Assembly (NCBI GenBank): GCA_030017995.1
Contig: JASEGS010000008.1
Coordinates: forward strand, 1 to 54,737
DNA length: 54,737 bases
Reading direction: 5' to 3'
From: Thermodesulfovibrionales bacterium
Lineage (GTDB): Bacteria > Nitrospirota > Thermodesulfovibrionia > Thermodesulfovibrionales > Dissulfurispiraceae
The notes under the pieces were generated by a model. It was not told the DNA's origin. It did not search any database and saw only the letters and a list, made by a program, of their open reading frames with translations. The translations under genes were made by a program, and so were the position numbers. How positions within the stretch are numbered: position 1 is the first letter of the stretch; every line of letters begins with the position of its first letter. Shown here piece after piece: positions 45,527 to 53,978 of this stretch.

Positions 45527-45841
45527 GTGTTTGATCCCATTACGCTTGCGGAACTAACGAAAAGATATGTCTGCAAAGATGATTCGAGAAAATACTATCG
45601 CTTCAGGCCATCGAGATTTTACGGCGGCATATCCACTGCAGACTGTGTTGGATGCTGTCTAAGATGCATATTCTGCTGGGCATGGAATGTGGTTGCGAGA
45701 CCTGCTGAGCATGGCGAATTTTATTCTCCGGAAGATGTGGCAAGAAGATTGACAAGGATTACAGAAAAGAAGCACTTCGATCAGATGGCGGGAATTTATA
45801 GCAGCAATGGCAGGGGGTGTAATACTGACCATGGCGGGTAA
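45527..45841 (+). pseudogene. Truncated radical SAM protein
   Basis: GTG 45527 follows the archaemetzincin stop and opens a frame with CVGCCLRCIFCWAW (about 40-53), a radical SAM Fe-S cluster motif, then YSPEDVARRL and KKHFDQM. It then ends after 104 residues, with only the first part of the SAM barrel; the family needs about 200 or more. The break comes exactly where the upstream part of the DUF362 gene begins, so a deletion has probably fused the two loci. Activity is not expected. Confidence 0.7.
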
Positions 45842-46778
45842 TAAGGGCATAAAATCTGCTTCAGCAAAACAATTAAAATCCTCAAGGGATAAAAAAACAA
45901 AGGTATCCCTCATTAAAACCACTGACAGGGCATCAGGAATAAAAAGGGCTATAGAGATTCTAAATATAAACCCTGTAAAGGGAAAGAACGTGCTCCTTAA
46001 GCCTAACTTAAACACTGCAGACCCTTTCCCTGGCTCTACACACAACGATACACTTGCTCATTTGATATTGCACCTGAAGGGGATGGGCGCAAAAAACATC
46101 ACCATAGGAGAGAGGAGCGGCCCGCCTGATACATCCGATGTCCTTAGAGAAAAAGGAATATACGAACTCTGTAAAAAACTTGATGTTGGACTCATAAACT
46201 TTGAAGAACTCCCCCCGGATGAATGTTTAAGGATAAAGCCTGAAAACAGCCACTGGAGGAACGGCTTTGATGTGGCAAGGTCTGTCCTTGATTCAAAGTG
46301 CATTGTATCAACATGCTGCCTAAAGACCCATGGTTACGGCGGCGTATTCACCATGTCGTTAAAACTGTCTGTTGGGATTACTCATAAGAGGAATATGACA
46401 GAACTTCACACATCCTTTCGGAGCATGAGGAAGATGATAGCAGAGATAAATCAGGCCTACAGTCCATCACTTATACTGCTGGACGGGATAGAGGCATTTG
46501 TGGACGGAGGCCCTGCAAAGGGAACTAAAAAGAGGGCTGATGTGATAATTGCCGGTACCGACAGGATCGCAATAGATGCGGTTGGTTTGGCAGTATTGAA
46601 AGAACTTGGAAGCAATGAGGCGATCATGGGTAAGAAGATTTTTGAACAGGAGCAGATAGCGAGGGCTGTTGAGCTTGGACTTGGAGTAAAACAGCCTGAG
46701 AATATAGAGATATTAACCGACGACAGGCATAGCAAAATATACGCCGAGCGATTGATGGAGATAGTCTTGAAAGGCTGA
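45807..46778 (+). CDS. DUF362 family protein with a possibly damaged export signal
   Basis: The DUF362 core of about 300 residues holds VLLKPNLNTADPFPGSTHND (about 52-71), CCLKTHGYGGVFTMSLKLSVG (about 170) and DGIEAFVDGGPAKGTKK. Function unknown; some members carry ferredoxin domains, not seen here. The frame upstream of ATG 45807 reads R-W-REFIAAMAGGVILTMAG, strongly like a Tat or Sec export signal, but lacks an in-frame start. Translation may start at 45807 or at ATG 45832, giving a cytoplasmic product. Confidence 0.78.
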   Translation: MAGGVILTMAGNKGIKSASAKQLKSSRDKKTKVSLIKTTDRASGIKRAIEILNINPVKGKNVLLKPNLNTADPFPGSTHNDTLAHLILHLKGMGAKNITIGERSGPPDTSDVLREKGIYELCKKLDVGLINFEELPPDECLRIKPENSHWRNGFDVARSVLDSKCIVSTCCLKTHGYGGVFTMSLKLSVGITHKRNMTELHTSFRSMRKMIAEINQAYSPSLILLDGIEAFVDGGPAKGTKKRADVIIAGTDRIAIDAVGLAVLKELGSNEAIMGKKIFEQEQIARAVELGLGVKQPENIEILTDDRHSKIYAERLMEIVLKG

Positions 46779-46785
46779 CAAATCT

Positions 46786-47733
46786 TTATCTGAGTGCATA
46801 CAGTGTCCTCAATGCTATTTCTGCTGCATCCCTTACATATTGCGTGTATTGTGGTATAAATTCCCCTTTGCGGCGATTGTCAATAACAGGACATACAACA
46901 CCTGCCCTGTATCCGAGAGCGCCCATGAAATGAAGTAAAAAACTTGCCTCCATCTCCATATTTTCTATTTTGATACCCTCGATACCGGTATCTACGGATG
47001 CAAGGATGCTGTCTATATCAGGCACTGTCAAGGGCACTCTCGATAAAGCCCTGCCCTGATTTGCAAAGAATCCCGAATTGGATACGGTTATACCTCTTTT
47101 ATATTTTACGCCTATATTTTGAGCCTCTCTTTTCAATGCCTTAACAACATCCTGATTGGCCTTTGAAGCATAGGGGAAAATCTTTCCTTTAAAGCGTGAA
47201 TCACAGGGGATAACGCCATCAATTTCCTCTCTAATTCTATCCTCAAGCCTTTTGCATTTTTCGTTTTGGTAGGGAGCATCATAAAACAATCCTGTATTAT
47301 CAAGACCAATTGCATAATCTGTTATAATCAACGTTCCTAATTCTGTATTCTGCTGGATACCTCCTGAGGTGCCGACGCGGATTATGGTTATCATGTCATA
47401 TTCTGATTTTCTTGTCCTTGCGTGAAAATCGATCTCGTTTAAGGCAACTATCTCATTTAGCACAATCTCAAGAGAAGGCGTGCCCATCCCTGAGGCTATG
47501 ATTGAAACCCTTTGACCTGTTTCTTTTACGCGTCCTGTTATTGTCCTGAGACCCCTATGGAATCTGTCGACTTCTTTATTGTCAAGGAATTCATCTGCAA
47601 TAAAGGGAACCCTTTCGGGGTCGCCGACAATGATAATATCCCTTGCCAGATCTGCCGGCTTTAAGTCTAAGTGATAAACCCTGCCGTTTATTATCGGCAG
47701 GTCCGAGGCTTTAAAAGAAATGTCATTTTTCAT
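46786..47733 (-). CDS. Nucleoside phosphorylase (uridine phosphorylase-like)
   Basis: PNP/UDP-family enzyme that cleaves nucleosides with phosphate. The 315 residues contain IIVGDPERVPFIADEFLD (about 34-51), SIIASGMGTPSLEIVLNE (about 77-94), IRVGTSGGIQQNTELG (about 117-132) and MEMEASFLLHFMGALGYRAG (about 266-285). The substrate (uridine or a purine nucleoside) is not decided by these motifs. ATG 47733 has a weak AAAGG. Convergent with the DUF362 gene; a long dyad lies just upstream. Confidence 0.88.
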   Translation of the reverse strand: MKNDISFKASDLPIINGRVYHLDLKPADLARDIIIVGDPERVPFIADEFLDNKEVDRFHRGLRTITGRVKETGQRVSIIASGMGTPSLEIVLNEIVALNEIDFHARTRKSEYDMITIIRVGTSGGIQQNTELGTLIITDYAIGLDNTGLFYDAPYQNEKCKRLEDRIREEIDGVIPCDSRFKGKIFPYASKANQDVVKALKREAQNIGVKYKRGITVSNSGFFANQGRALSRVPLTVPDIDSILASVDTGIEGIKIENMEMEASFLLHFMGALGYRAGVVCPVIDNRRKGEFIPQYTQYVRDAAEIALRTLYALR

Positions 47734-47754
47734 GGGAAGCCTTTGGCAAATAAA

Positions 47755-47862
47755 AAGGTGGTGCTTGTATTCCCTTTTACCCGGTGAATCCTAAGACTTT
47801 ACATCCTAAGACTTTACATCTTGAGGCTCCGGGTAAAGAGGAGCAAGACCACCACCTCTTGA
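47755..47862 (-). terminator. Long imperfect hairpin with T tract upstream of the phosphorylase gene
   Basis: On the minus strand an arm of about 29 bases (AGGTGGTGGTCTTG... CCCGG) pairs imperfectly with CCGGG... CAAGCACCACC, followed at once by TTTTTATTT. The loop holds two perfect copies of a 15-base unit (GATGTAAAGTCTTAG). It can end ogt transcription or act as an attenuator of the phosphorylase, whose ATG is only about 14 bases past the T tract. Known riboswitch consensus sequences were not recognised. Confidence 0.5.
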
Positions 47863-47961
47863 AACTCACTCTTTGATTAAACCGTATACCCTTTTAATGT
47901 GTTTGTCAAGCTTTTTTTCGAGGGTGACTTTTTTTTAAAAGTCACGAAGGCAGAGTTAATT

Positions 47962-48435
47962 TTAGATCATTAACCCCTCATGCCTCAGCAACCACCTCTT
48001 AATCTCTACTCCACATGAAAATCCGCCTAAAGAGCCGTCAGAGGCGATAACCCTGTGGCATGGCAGTATTATAGGCAGCAGATTCTTTTTCAATGCCTGT
48101 CCAACTGCCCTCACTGCCATTGGACTGCCAACCCTCTCTGCAAGCCATTTATACGATCGGGTCTCGCCGTATGGTATATCCCTTAATGCAATCCAGACTT
48201 CACGCTCAAAATCAGTGCCGCTGACAAACTTTATCTCTTGATTAAATTCCTTTAAGTCACCTTTAAAATATGCATCGAGTTCTTGAAAAAAGTGACAGGC
48301 TATAGGTGACAAGCTATGGGCTGTACCTTGCAAACCCTTTGCATCTTTAATAGACAAGTCTATTAAAAACTTGCCTTCAAACAAACAATAAATAGTGCCT
48401 ATAGGGCTGCTGTGGACAAGAACATCACAATCCAT
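47962..48435 (-). CDS. ogt: Methylated-DNA-[protein]-cysteine S-methyltransferase
   Basis: Suicide repair protein that takes O6-alkyl groups from guanine. The 157 residues have an N-terminal ribonuclease-like domain and the C-terminal DNA-binding domain with AVGQALKKNLLPIILPCHRVIASDGSLGGFSCG; the acceptor Cys is in PCHRV (about 126-130). A heptamer block encodes AHSLSPIACHF (about 39-49). A TGATAAAAT box ends nine bases before ATG 48435, with no ribosome site. Confidence 0.94.
   Translation of the reverse strand: MDCDVLVHSSPIGTIYCLFEGKFLIDLSIKDAKGLQGTAHSLSPIACHFFQELDAYFKGDLKEFNQEIKFVSGTDFEREVWIALRDIPYGETRSYKWLAERVGSPMAVRAVGQALKKNLLPIILPCHRVIASDGSLGGFSCGVEIKRWLLRHEGLMI
48294..48329. repeat. 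Heptamer repeat (GTGACAG/GCTATAG) inside ogt
   Basis: Alternating units gtgacag, gctatag, gtgacaa, gctatgg; in frame on the minus strand as HSLSPIACHF. Confidence 0.65.
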
Positions 48436-48438
48436 TAT

Positions 48439-48468
48439 TTGTAAATTTTATCACGCCATAGTTATAAT
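48439..48468 (+). promoter_or_regulatory. Promoter of the PBP1A gene (leaderless start)
   Basis: TTGTAA (48439-48444), an 18-base spacer and a perfect TATAAT (48463-48468), which ends only five bases before ATG 48474. Transcription would begin on or beside the start codon. Confidence 0.5.
48445..48453 (-). promoter_or_regulatory. Extended -10 box before ogt (leaderless start)
   Basis: TGATAAAAT on the minus strand, nine bases before ATG 48435. The 38-base gap between ogt and the PBP gene must hold both divergent promoters. Confidence 0.45.
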
Positions 48469-48473
48469 TAAAA

Positions 48474-50774
48474 ATGCGTTTTAGGACAATTATCATCATT
48501 TGTATTCTTACTGCTGCCTTTGGCTCTGTAACAGGCGCTTATATTGCAATTGCAAAGGGAGTTCCATCCATAGAAGAGCTGAAAAAGTATCGTCCTACAG
48601 AGGGCGCAAAGGTCTTTGCAGATGATGAAACCCTTATAGGTGAGTTCAAGGTTGAAAAAGGCATATTCGCCCCTCTTAACAGTATGCCTTCACATCTGAA
48701 AAACGCTGTTATATCTGTGGAGGATTCAAGGTTCTGGCAGCATAAAGGCGTGGACTACATAGGCATTGGAAGGGCATTATTTAAAGACATTATCCATATG
48801 AGCCTAAAAGAAGGCGGCAGCACAATTACACAGCAGCTTGCAAAGATAATGTTTTTGACTCCAGAAAAAACTATTCAGAGAAAACTCCGGGAGGCTCAAC
48901 TTGCAATAAGACTCGAAAAAGAACTTTCAAAGAATGAGATACTGGAGCTTTATTTAAACAGAATATATTTTGGCCATGGAGCTTATGGCGTTGAAATGGC
49001 TTCAAAGCTCTATTTCGGAAAGTCTGTAAGCCAGATAACCCTTCCTGAATCAGCCCTCCTGGCCGGACTTATAAAGGCGCCGAATGCCTATTCTCCATAC
49101 AACAACCTTGTAAAAGCCAAAGAGCGTCAGGAAGCCGCTCTTACACGGATGGAAGAAGAAGGATACATAAAACCATCTGAAAGAGCTGCTGCTGAAAAAT
49201 ATCCACTCACCCTGTCTTCATTAAGGGCAAGCACAGAGACATATAACTATTTTCTTGAATACATCAGACAGCAATTGGAGGAAAAATATGGAGTAGATAT
49301 GGTCTATAAAGGCGGCTTAAGAGTTTATACCACCCTCGACAGGAATGCGCAGATATATGCCCAGCAGGCATTAAAGGAAGGCTTACGCGAGGTGGACAAA
49401 AGGAAGGGATGGAGAGGATCAATCGGACATAAGAATGAAATAAAGACAAAAGGCAGCGACTCAGACAAAATATCCTTTTCTGCATCAGCAGGTGACATAG
49501 CAACAGGCGTAGTATTGTCTGTAAATCAGAAAGAAGCGGTTGTTAAAGCAAGGGGCATAACCGGAAAACTCATAGCCGCAGATGCCCTTTGGGCAAGCAA
49601 CGTGATTGACAAGAAAACAGGCAAATTGAATACCATCAGAAATTTCAAACTGACAGATATATTGCAGCAAGGCAACATAATCTGGGTTAGGTTTAAAACC
49701 ATATCCGGCAAGCAAGTAACATTCAGCCTTGAACAAGAACCTGAAGTAGAAGGCGCGGTAGTAGCCGTGGAGCCGGAGACAGGGTTTATAAAAGCAATTG
49801 TTGGGGGGTTTAATTTCTCAAAAAGTGAGTACAACAGAGCAGTGCATGCAAACAGGCAACCAGGCTCTGCATTCAAGCCAATAATCTACGCCTCTGCCCT
49901 TGAGCATGGGTTTACACCGGCAAGCATAATAAAGGATGAGCCTGTTTCATATCCTGATGGTCTCGGAGGAAAATGGGAGCCTGAGAATTATGACCATAAA
50001 TATTCGGGCCCGACAAGGCTGAGAGAAGCGCTTGCATATTCAAGAAATGTAGTGACAGTAAAACTTGTTGATGCCGTAGGAATAGACAAAGTTATATCTT
50101 TTGCCAGAAATACAGGAATACAGGCAAACATACCGAGAGAGCTGACCGTAGCGCTTGGCTCTATAAGCATTACCCCCCTTGAATTAGCCTTTGCATATTC
50201 CACTTTTGCAAACAACGGTGTAAAGATGACGCCGATAGCGATAAAATACATAATCGATTCAAAGGGTCAGGTCATCGAGAGCACTGAACCAGAAGGTGTT
50301 GAATCCATAAGTCCCCAGACATCATTTCTCATAACCAGCATAATGGAGGATGTCATCAAATACGGCACAGGCATGAGGGCAAACATAGGCAGGCCTGCTG
50401 CAGGAAAAACAGGGACAAGCAACGACTACAAAGACGCATGGTTTGTAGGCTATACTCCTCATCTCGTAGGTTGTGTATGGGTTGGATATGACGACATGAG
50501 AAGATCACTCGGTTCCGGCGAGGTCGGAGGCAGGGCAGCAGCGCCAATATGGGCAAACTTTATGAAAAAGATCCTCTCTGATGAGCCTGCGGCAAACTTT
50601 CCTCTGCCAGAGGGGATTGTGAAACTATCCATAGATCCTGCTACAGGTCTTTTATCCAATGATACGTCTGCAGCAATTGAATTCTTTAAAGAGGGGACAC
50701 AACCTTTGCAGCACAGCGGCCCGTCAAGTCTCAGAATCGAAAGAATTGCGCCGCCGCATACTGATTACGACTAA
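48474..50774 (+). CDS. Penicillin-binding protein 1A (class A)
   Basis: Bifunctional peptidoglycan glycosyltransferase and transpeptidase. The 766 residues have a membrane anchor (about 5-27), the GT51 motifs EDSRFWQHKGVD (about 83-94), GGSTITQQLAK (about 118-128) and a transpeptidase domain with the active Ser in SAFKP (about 468-472), SRN (about 523) and KTGTSN (about 645-650). An OB-like insertion lies between the two domains. It ends overlapping the MerR gene by four bases (convergent). Confidence 0.96.
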   Translation: MRFRTIIIICILTAAFGSVTGAYIAIAKGVPSIEELKKYRPTEGAKVFADDETLIGEFKVEKGIFAPLNSMPSHLKNAVISVEDSRFWQHKGVDYIGIGRALFKDIIHMSLKEGGSTITQQLAKIMFLTPEKTIQRKLREAQLAIRLEKELSKNEILELYLNRIYFGHGAYGVEMASKLYFGKSVSQITLPESALLAGLIKAPNAYSPYNNLVKAKERQEAALTRMEEEGYIKPSERAAAEKYPLTLSSLRASTETYNYFLEYIRQQLEEKYGVDMVYKGGLRVYTTLDRNAQIYAQQALKEGLREVDKRKGWRGSIGHKNEIKTKGSDSDKISFSASAGDIATGVVLSVNQKEAVVKARGITGKLIAADALWASNVIDKKTGKLNTIRNFKLTDILQQGNIIWVRFKTISGKQVTFSLEQEPEVEGAVVAVEPETGFIKAIVGGFNFSKSEYNRAVHANRQPGSAFKPIIYASALEHGFTPASIIKDEPVSYPDGLGGKWEPENYDHKYSGPTRLREALAYSRNVVTVKLVDAVGIDKVISFARNTGIQANIPRELTVALGSISITPLELAFAYSTFANNGVKMTPIAIKYIIDSKGQVIESTEPEGVESISPQTSFLITSIMEDVIKYGTGMRANIGRPAAGKTGTSNDYKDAWFVGYTPHLVGCVWVGYDDMRRSLGSGEVGGRAAAPIWANFMKKILSDEPAANFPLPEGIVKLSIDPATGLLSNDTSAAIEFFKEGTQPLQHSGPSSLRIERIAPPHTDYD

Positions 50775-51205
50775 TTCTTGCTTTTTTGCAATTTGCGAGC
50801 TATATAAACCACACAGTCTTCGCAGATCTTCCCTGATTCCCTGTTACATATAGTTCTATTGAGCTCCCAGCACGGTTTTGATTTATCTATAAATGCTGTG
50901 CATTTCTCTCTTCTTTCATCAGAACACTCTGTTAGTTCCCAGCATGGCGCATATTCAAGCAGCTTCTTTATTCCCTCTATGCTTATCTTCTTTTTATGTA
51001 TAAGGTCTCTTACGCAGACGAGCCATTTTATATCATTTTCAGAGTAGTACCTGTTCTTGTTGCGCCTTGCCGGCTTAAGAAGGCCGTGCTTCTCATAAAG
51101 CCTGAGCGTTTGATCTGTTATGCCTATCAGTTCGGCAACAATGCCTATTGGATAAAGCGGAAGATCTTTTTTATTAGACTCATCTAATTTCACTGCCTTT
51201 GCCAT
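50771..51205 (-). CDS. MerR-family regulator with Cys-rich C-terminal module
   Basis: The 144 residues have a MerR helix-turn-helix: YPIGIVAELIGITDQTLRLYEKHGLL (spanning about 17-42) and NRYYSENDIKWL (about 50-61). The effector end is unusual: two similar Cys units, PCWELTEC...C (about 87-102) and PCWELNRTIC...CEDC (about 111-131), nine Cys-rich positions in 50 residues. Such CW motifs suggest a metal or Fe-S sensor. The closest general class is the HspR-like MerR regulators by HTH. Its targets are not evident. Confidence 0.82.
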   Translation of the reverse strand: MAKAVKLDESNKKDLPLYPIGIVAELIGITDQTLRLYEKHGLLKPARRNKNRYYSENDIKWLVCVRDLIHKKKISIEGIKKLLEYAPCWELTECSDERREKCTAFIDKSKPCWELNRTICNRESGKICEDCVVYIARKLQKSKN

Positions 51206-51252
51206 TTATATCCCCCATAAATGATTTGTTAATTAGAATTAATAAAACATTT

Positions 51253-53889
51253 TTAACTTTTAAAAAGCAAGTGATTAATAAAGTCCGCCTCGTCTTCTTT
51301 TGTCTTTAGCCTCTTTCTTAATTTCTCATCCAATATCTTTTTTAATATCTCTGAATATACAGGCCCAGGAGGGATGCCGAGCTTCTTAAGGTCTTCTCCT
51401 TTTAGAAAGGGTTTCGTATTCCGCAATTCTAAAAGAAATCTGGATATGGCCTTTTTCTTTTCGCTGTTCTCTGTCAATGCCATACTGAATAAAACTGTTT
51501 CTATGTCATACCCCTCTAATAGATGATATATAGAAACAGGGTCATCCGGTCTAAGCTTTTTTATTATCTCTTCAGCCGCTCTCAGGCCGTTGACTATCTT
51601 TTCCTTTGGCTTTTCAGGCACATTAAGCCCTTCAAGGGCGAGCTTCCTTTCCTCTCTGTTGAGCTTATGGAGAAACGCCATAATGTAGACAATACACCTG
51701 TCGCATTCTTCTTTTAAAAAGAGTAATTCAAACCACGAAATAGTGTCATGCACAGACTGCAGAAGCGACTCAAGAGCAGGAGAAAATGCCAATTTTGGAT
51801 ATATAACCTTCAGCAGCCCATAATCCCCAAGTTTTTTCAATGTTTTAACCGGATTCGTTTCTCTGAAGACAAGCGCCAGTTCATCATAGATTCTTGCGCC
51901 GGAAAGCTTCTCGAAGATATTTATCCTGACAGCCATTTTTATAAGGTTCTCTGTATGTCTCGTAATTTTAAAACCAAACCTCTCAGAAAACCTTATTGCC
52001 CTGAATGCCCTCGTAGGGTCCTCCACAAAGCTAAGGTTATGCAGCACCCTGATCACCTTATCCTTCAAGTCCCTCTGCCCGCCAAAGAAGTCTATCAATA
52101 CCCCGAAGTCTTTTTTATTTAGCCTGACAGCAAGGGTGTTTATAGTGAAGTCACGCCTGTAAAGGTCCTTTTTTATAGAAGAGGTCTCAACCTTCGGAAG
52201 CGCTGCAGGGGATTCATAATATTCTGTCCTCGCAGTGGCAACATCAATCTTTGACCCATGCGCCCTGAACTTCGTATCCTCAGGCAACACAACTTGCGCT
52301 GTCCTAAACCTCTGATGCACCCTCACCTTTGCGCCAATCTTCTCTCCTATTTTTTTTGCAAATGCAATACCATCGCCTTCAACAACTATATCTATATCAA
52401 GATTTTCAACCCCCCTGAGCATATCCCTTACACACCCGCCCACGAGATGGACTCCAAATCCAAAGTCATCAGCCACTTCCCCTGCCATCCTGAGAAATTC
52501 ATATAGGTCTGCCGGCAGTCTCTCCTTTAATATCTTAGAGACATTCCTACCCGACACTGAAACAGGCTCCCGCACTAATTCCCTGTTAATGACCCTGCCT
52601 TTTCTCAAAAAATCCTCATACATAGACCTCAATATATCTGTCCTTGTTATAGCGCCAATTATCTTTTCACCCTCTATCACTGGCACAAACCTCTGATTAC
52701 GCAATATCATGGATGCCTCAACATCTGAAATAAGCGTATCAGGATAGACTGTAAAAGCATCTGTGGTTGCGAAATCAATACATCTGCTCCTTGCAAAGCC
52801 GTGAAACAACGCCTTTTCAACAACCTCCCTCGATATGATCCCCATATACTTGTCTTTTTTTACAACAGGCAGGACATTCACACCATACCTCGTCATCATA
52901 TCTTCCGCCTCTTTTAAAGCGCCCTTATACTGGATAACAATAAGAGGCGCGGTCATAACATCCTTTGCAACCTTCAATGGCCTTATGTGCTTCTTTAAAG
53001 ACTCAACAAGCCTTTCTTCCAAAACATCAAAAGGAGTCTCCTTTACAGTTGCAGACGCAGCAAACGGATGCCCTCCCCCTCCGAACTCTGCCATAACCTG
53101 TGATATGTCCAATTCAGCGATCCTGCTCCTGCCGACCATAACGATTTTATCAGCCATTGCGACCAATAAAACAACAGCATCTGTATCTTCCATATCCATA
53201 ACCCTATGTGCTAAATGAGCGATATCACCAAACCCTTCAAGAGTGCCCCTGCCTATCTTCACCATCACCCCATGTATAACAACCTCTTTGAGAGACTGGA
53301 TTAGCTCATTGAGAAGCGAAAACTCTTCAGTGCTCAGTTCTGTCTTAAGGAAATTGGATACAATATTCAAATTAGCCCCTCTTTTTAACAAATATGACAC
53401 AGCCATCAGGTCCCTCGGCGTTGTAGATGGATATGCCAAAAAACCGGTCTCTTCATATATTCCGAGACAGAGCACAGTGGCATCCATAGGAGTCAATAAA
53501 ATGCCTTTCTTCTGGATAATCTCCGCAAATATGGTTGACACAGCTCCAACCTTTTCTATGACCTCCAGTTCTCCCCGAATGTCTGATTTATTAAATGGAT
53601 GATGATCATAAATATGAATGCTCACTCCTGACTTTGATAGAAGTTCTTTAAAATGTCCTATCCTGTCTGGATGTTTTGTATCCACTATTATCAGCCTGCT
53701 GACCTTGCTCAAAGAAACATCCTTGATCCTCTTAATCTCAACAGGAGTAAAGGAATCAACAAAATCCCTTACCTTTTTCTCAAGAGAACCGGGAAATACA
53801 ATAACAGCATCTGGATACAATTTCTTAGCTGCCATTGCAGAGGCAAGTGCGTCAAAATCAGCGTTTATATGCGATGTAATGACTTCCAT
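51253..53889 (-). CDS. DHH phosphoesterase-CBS-tRNA nucleotidyltransferase fusion
   Basis: About 878 residues with three parts. First a DHH/DHHA1 phosphoesterase (HINADFDALASA, then VDTKHPDRIGH, DHHPFN about 92, and GGGGHPFAASATV about 265). Then two CBS domains (about 305-430). Then a class II nucleotidyltransferase (LVGGCVRDMLRGVENLDIDIVVEGD, about 475) with its helical C-terminal region. Class members are A- or CCA-adding tRNA enzymes; the DHH part may remove nucleotides. ATG 53889 is preferred to a TTG at 53913, because a TGTTATCCT box lies six bases before it. Confidence 0.88.
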   Translation of the reverse strand: MEVITSHINADFDALASAMAAKKLYPDAVIVFPGSLEKKVRDFVDSFTPVEIKRIKDVSLSKVSRLIIVDTKHPDRIGHFKELLSKSGVSIHIYDHHPFNKSDIRGELEVIEKVGAVSTIFAEIIQKKGILLTPMDATVLCLGIYEETGFLAYPSTTPRDLMAVSYLLKRGANLNIVSNFLKTELSTEEFSLLNELIQSLKEVVIHGVMVKIGRGTLEGFGDIAHLAHRVMDMEDTDAVVLLVAMADKIVMVGRSRIAELDISQVMAEFGGGGHPFAASATVKETPFDVLEERLVESLKKHIRPLKVAKDVMTAPLIVIQYKGALKEAEDMMTRYGVNVLPVVKKDKYMGIISREVVEKALFHGFARSRCIDFATTDAFTVYPDTLISDVEASMILRNQRFVPVIEGEKIIGAITRTDILRSMYEDFLRKGRVINRELVREPVSVSGRNVSKILKERLPADLYEFLRMAGEVADDFGFGVHLVGGCVRDMLRGVENLDIDIVVEGDGIAFAKKIGEKIGAKVRVHQRFRTAQVVLPEDTKFRAHGSKIDVATARTEYYESPAALPKVETSSIKKDLYRRDFTINTLAVRLNKKDFGVLIDFFGGQRDLKDKVIRVLHNLSFVEDPTRAFRAIRFSERFGFKITRHTENLIKMAVRINIFEKLSGARIYDELALVFRETNPVKTLKKLGDYGLLKVIYPKLAFSPALESLLQSVHDTISWFELLFLKEECDRCIVYIMAFLHKLNREERKLALEGLNVPEKPKEKIVNGLRAAEEIIKKLRPDDPVSIYHLLEGYDIETVLFSMALTENSEKKKAISRFLLELRNTKPFLKGEDLKKLGIPPGPVYSEILKKILDEKLRKRLKTKEDEADFINHLLFKS

Positions 53890-53895
53890 ATCAAT

Positions 53896-53904
53896 AGGAT
53901 AACA
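53896..53904 (-). promoter_or_regulatory. Extended -10 box before the DHH-CBS fusion gene
   Basis: TGTTATCCT on the minus strand, six bases before ATG 53889. The upstream TTG start would place this box inside the coding region. Confidence 0.4.
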
Positions 53905-53978
53905 TAGTTTCAAGCGACAACTTTTATTAGTCAGTATTTTTCTGCTACACTCTATTTAAAGACCATTTAATCGTCATT

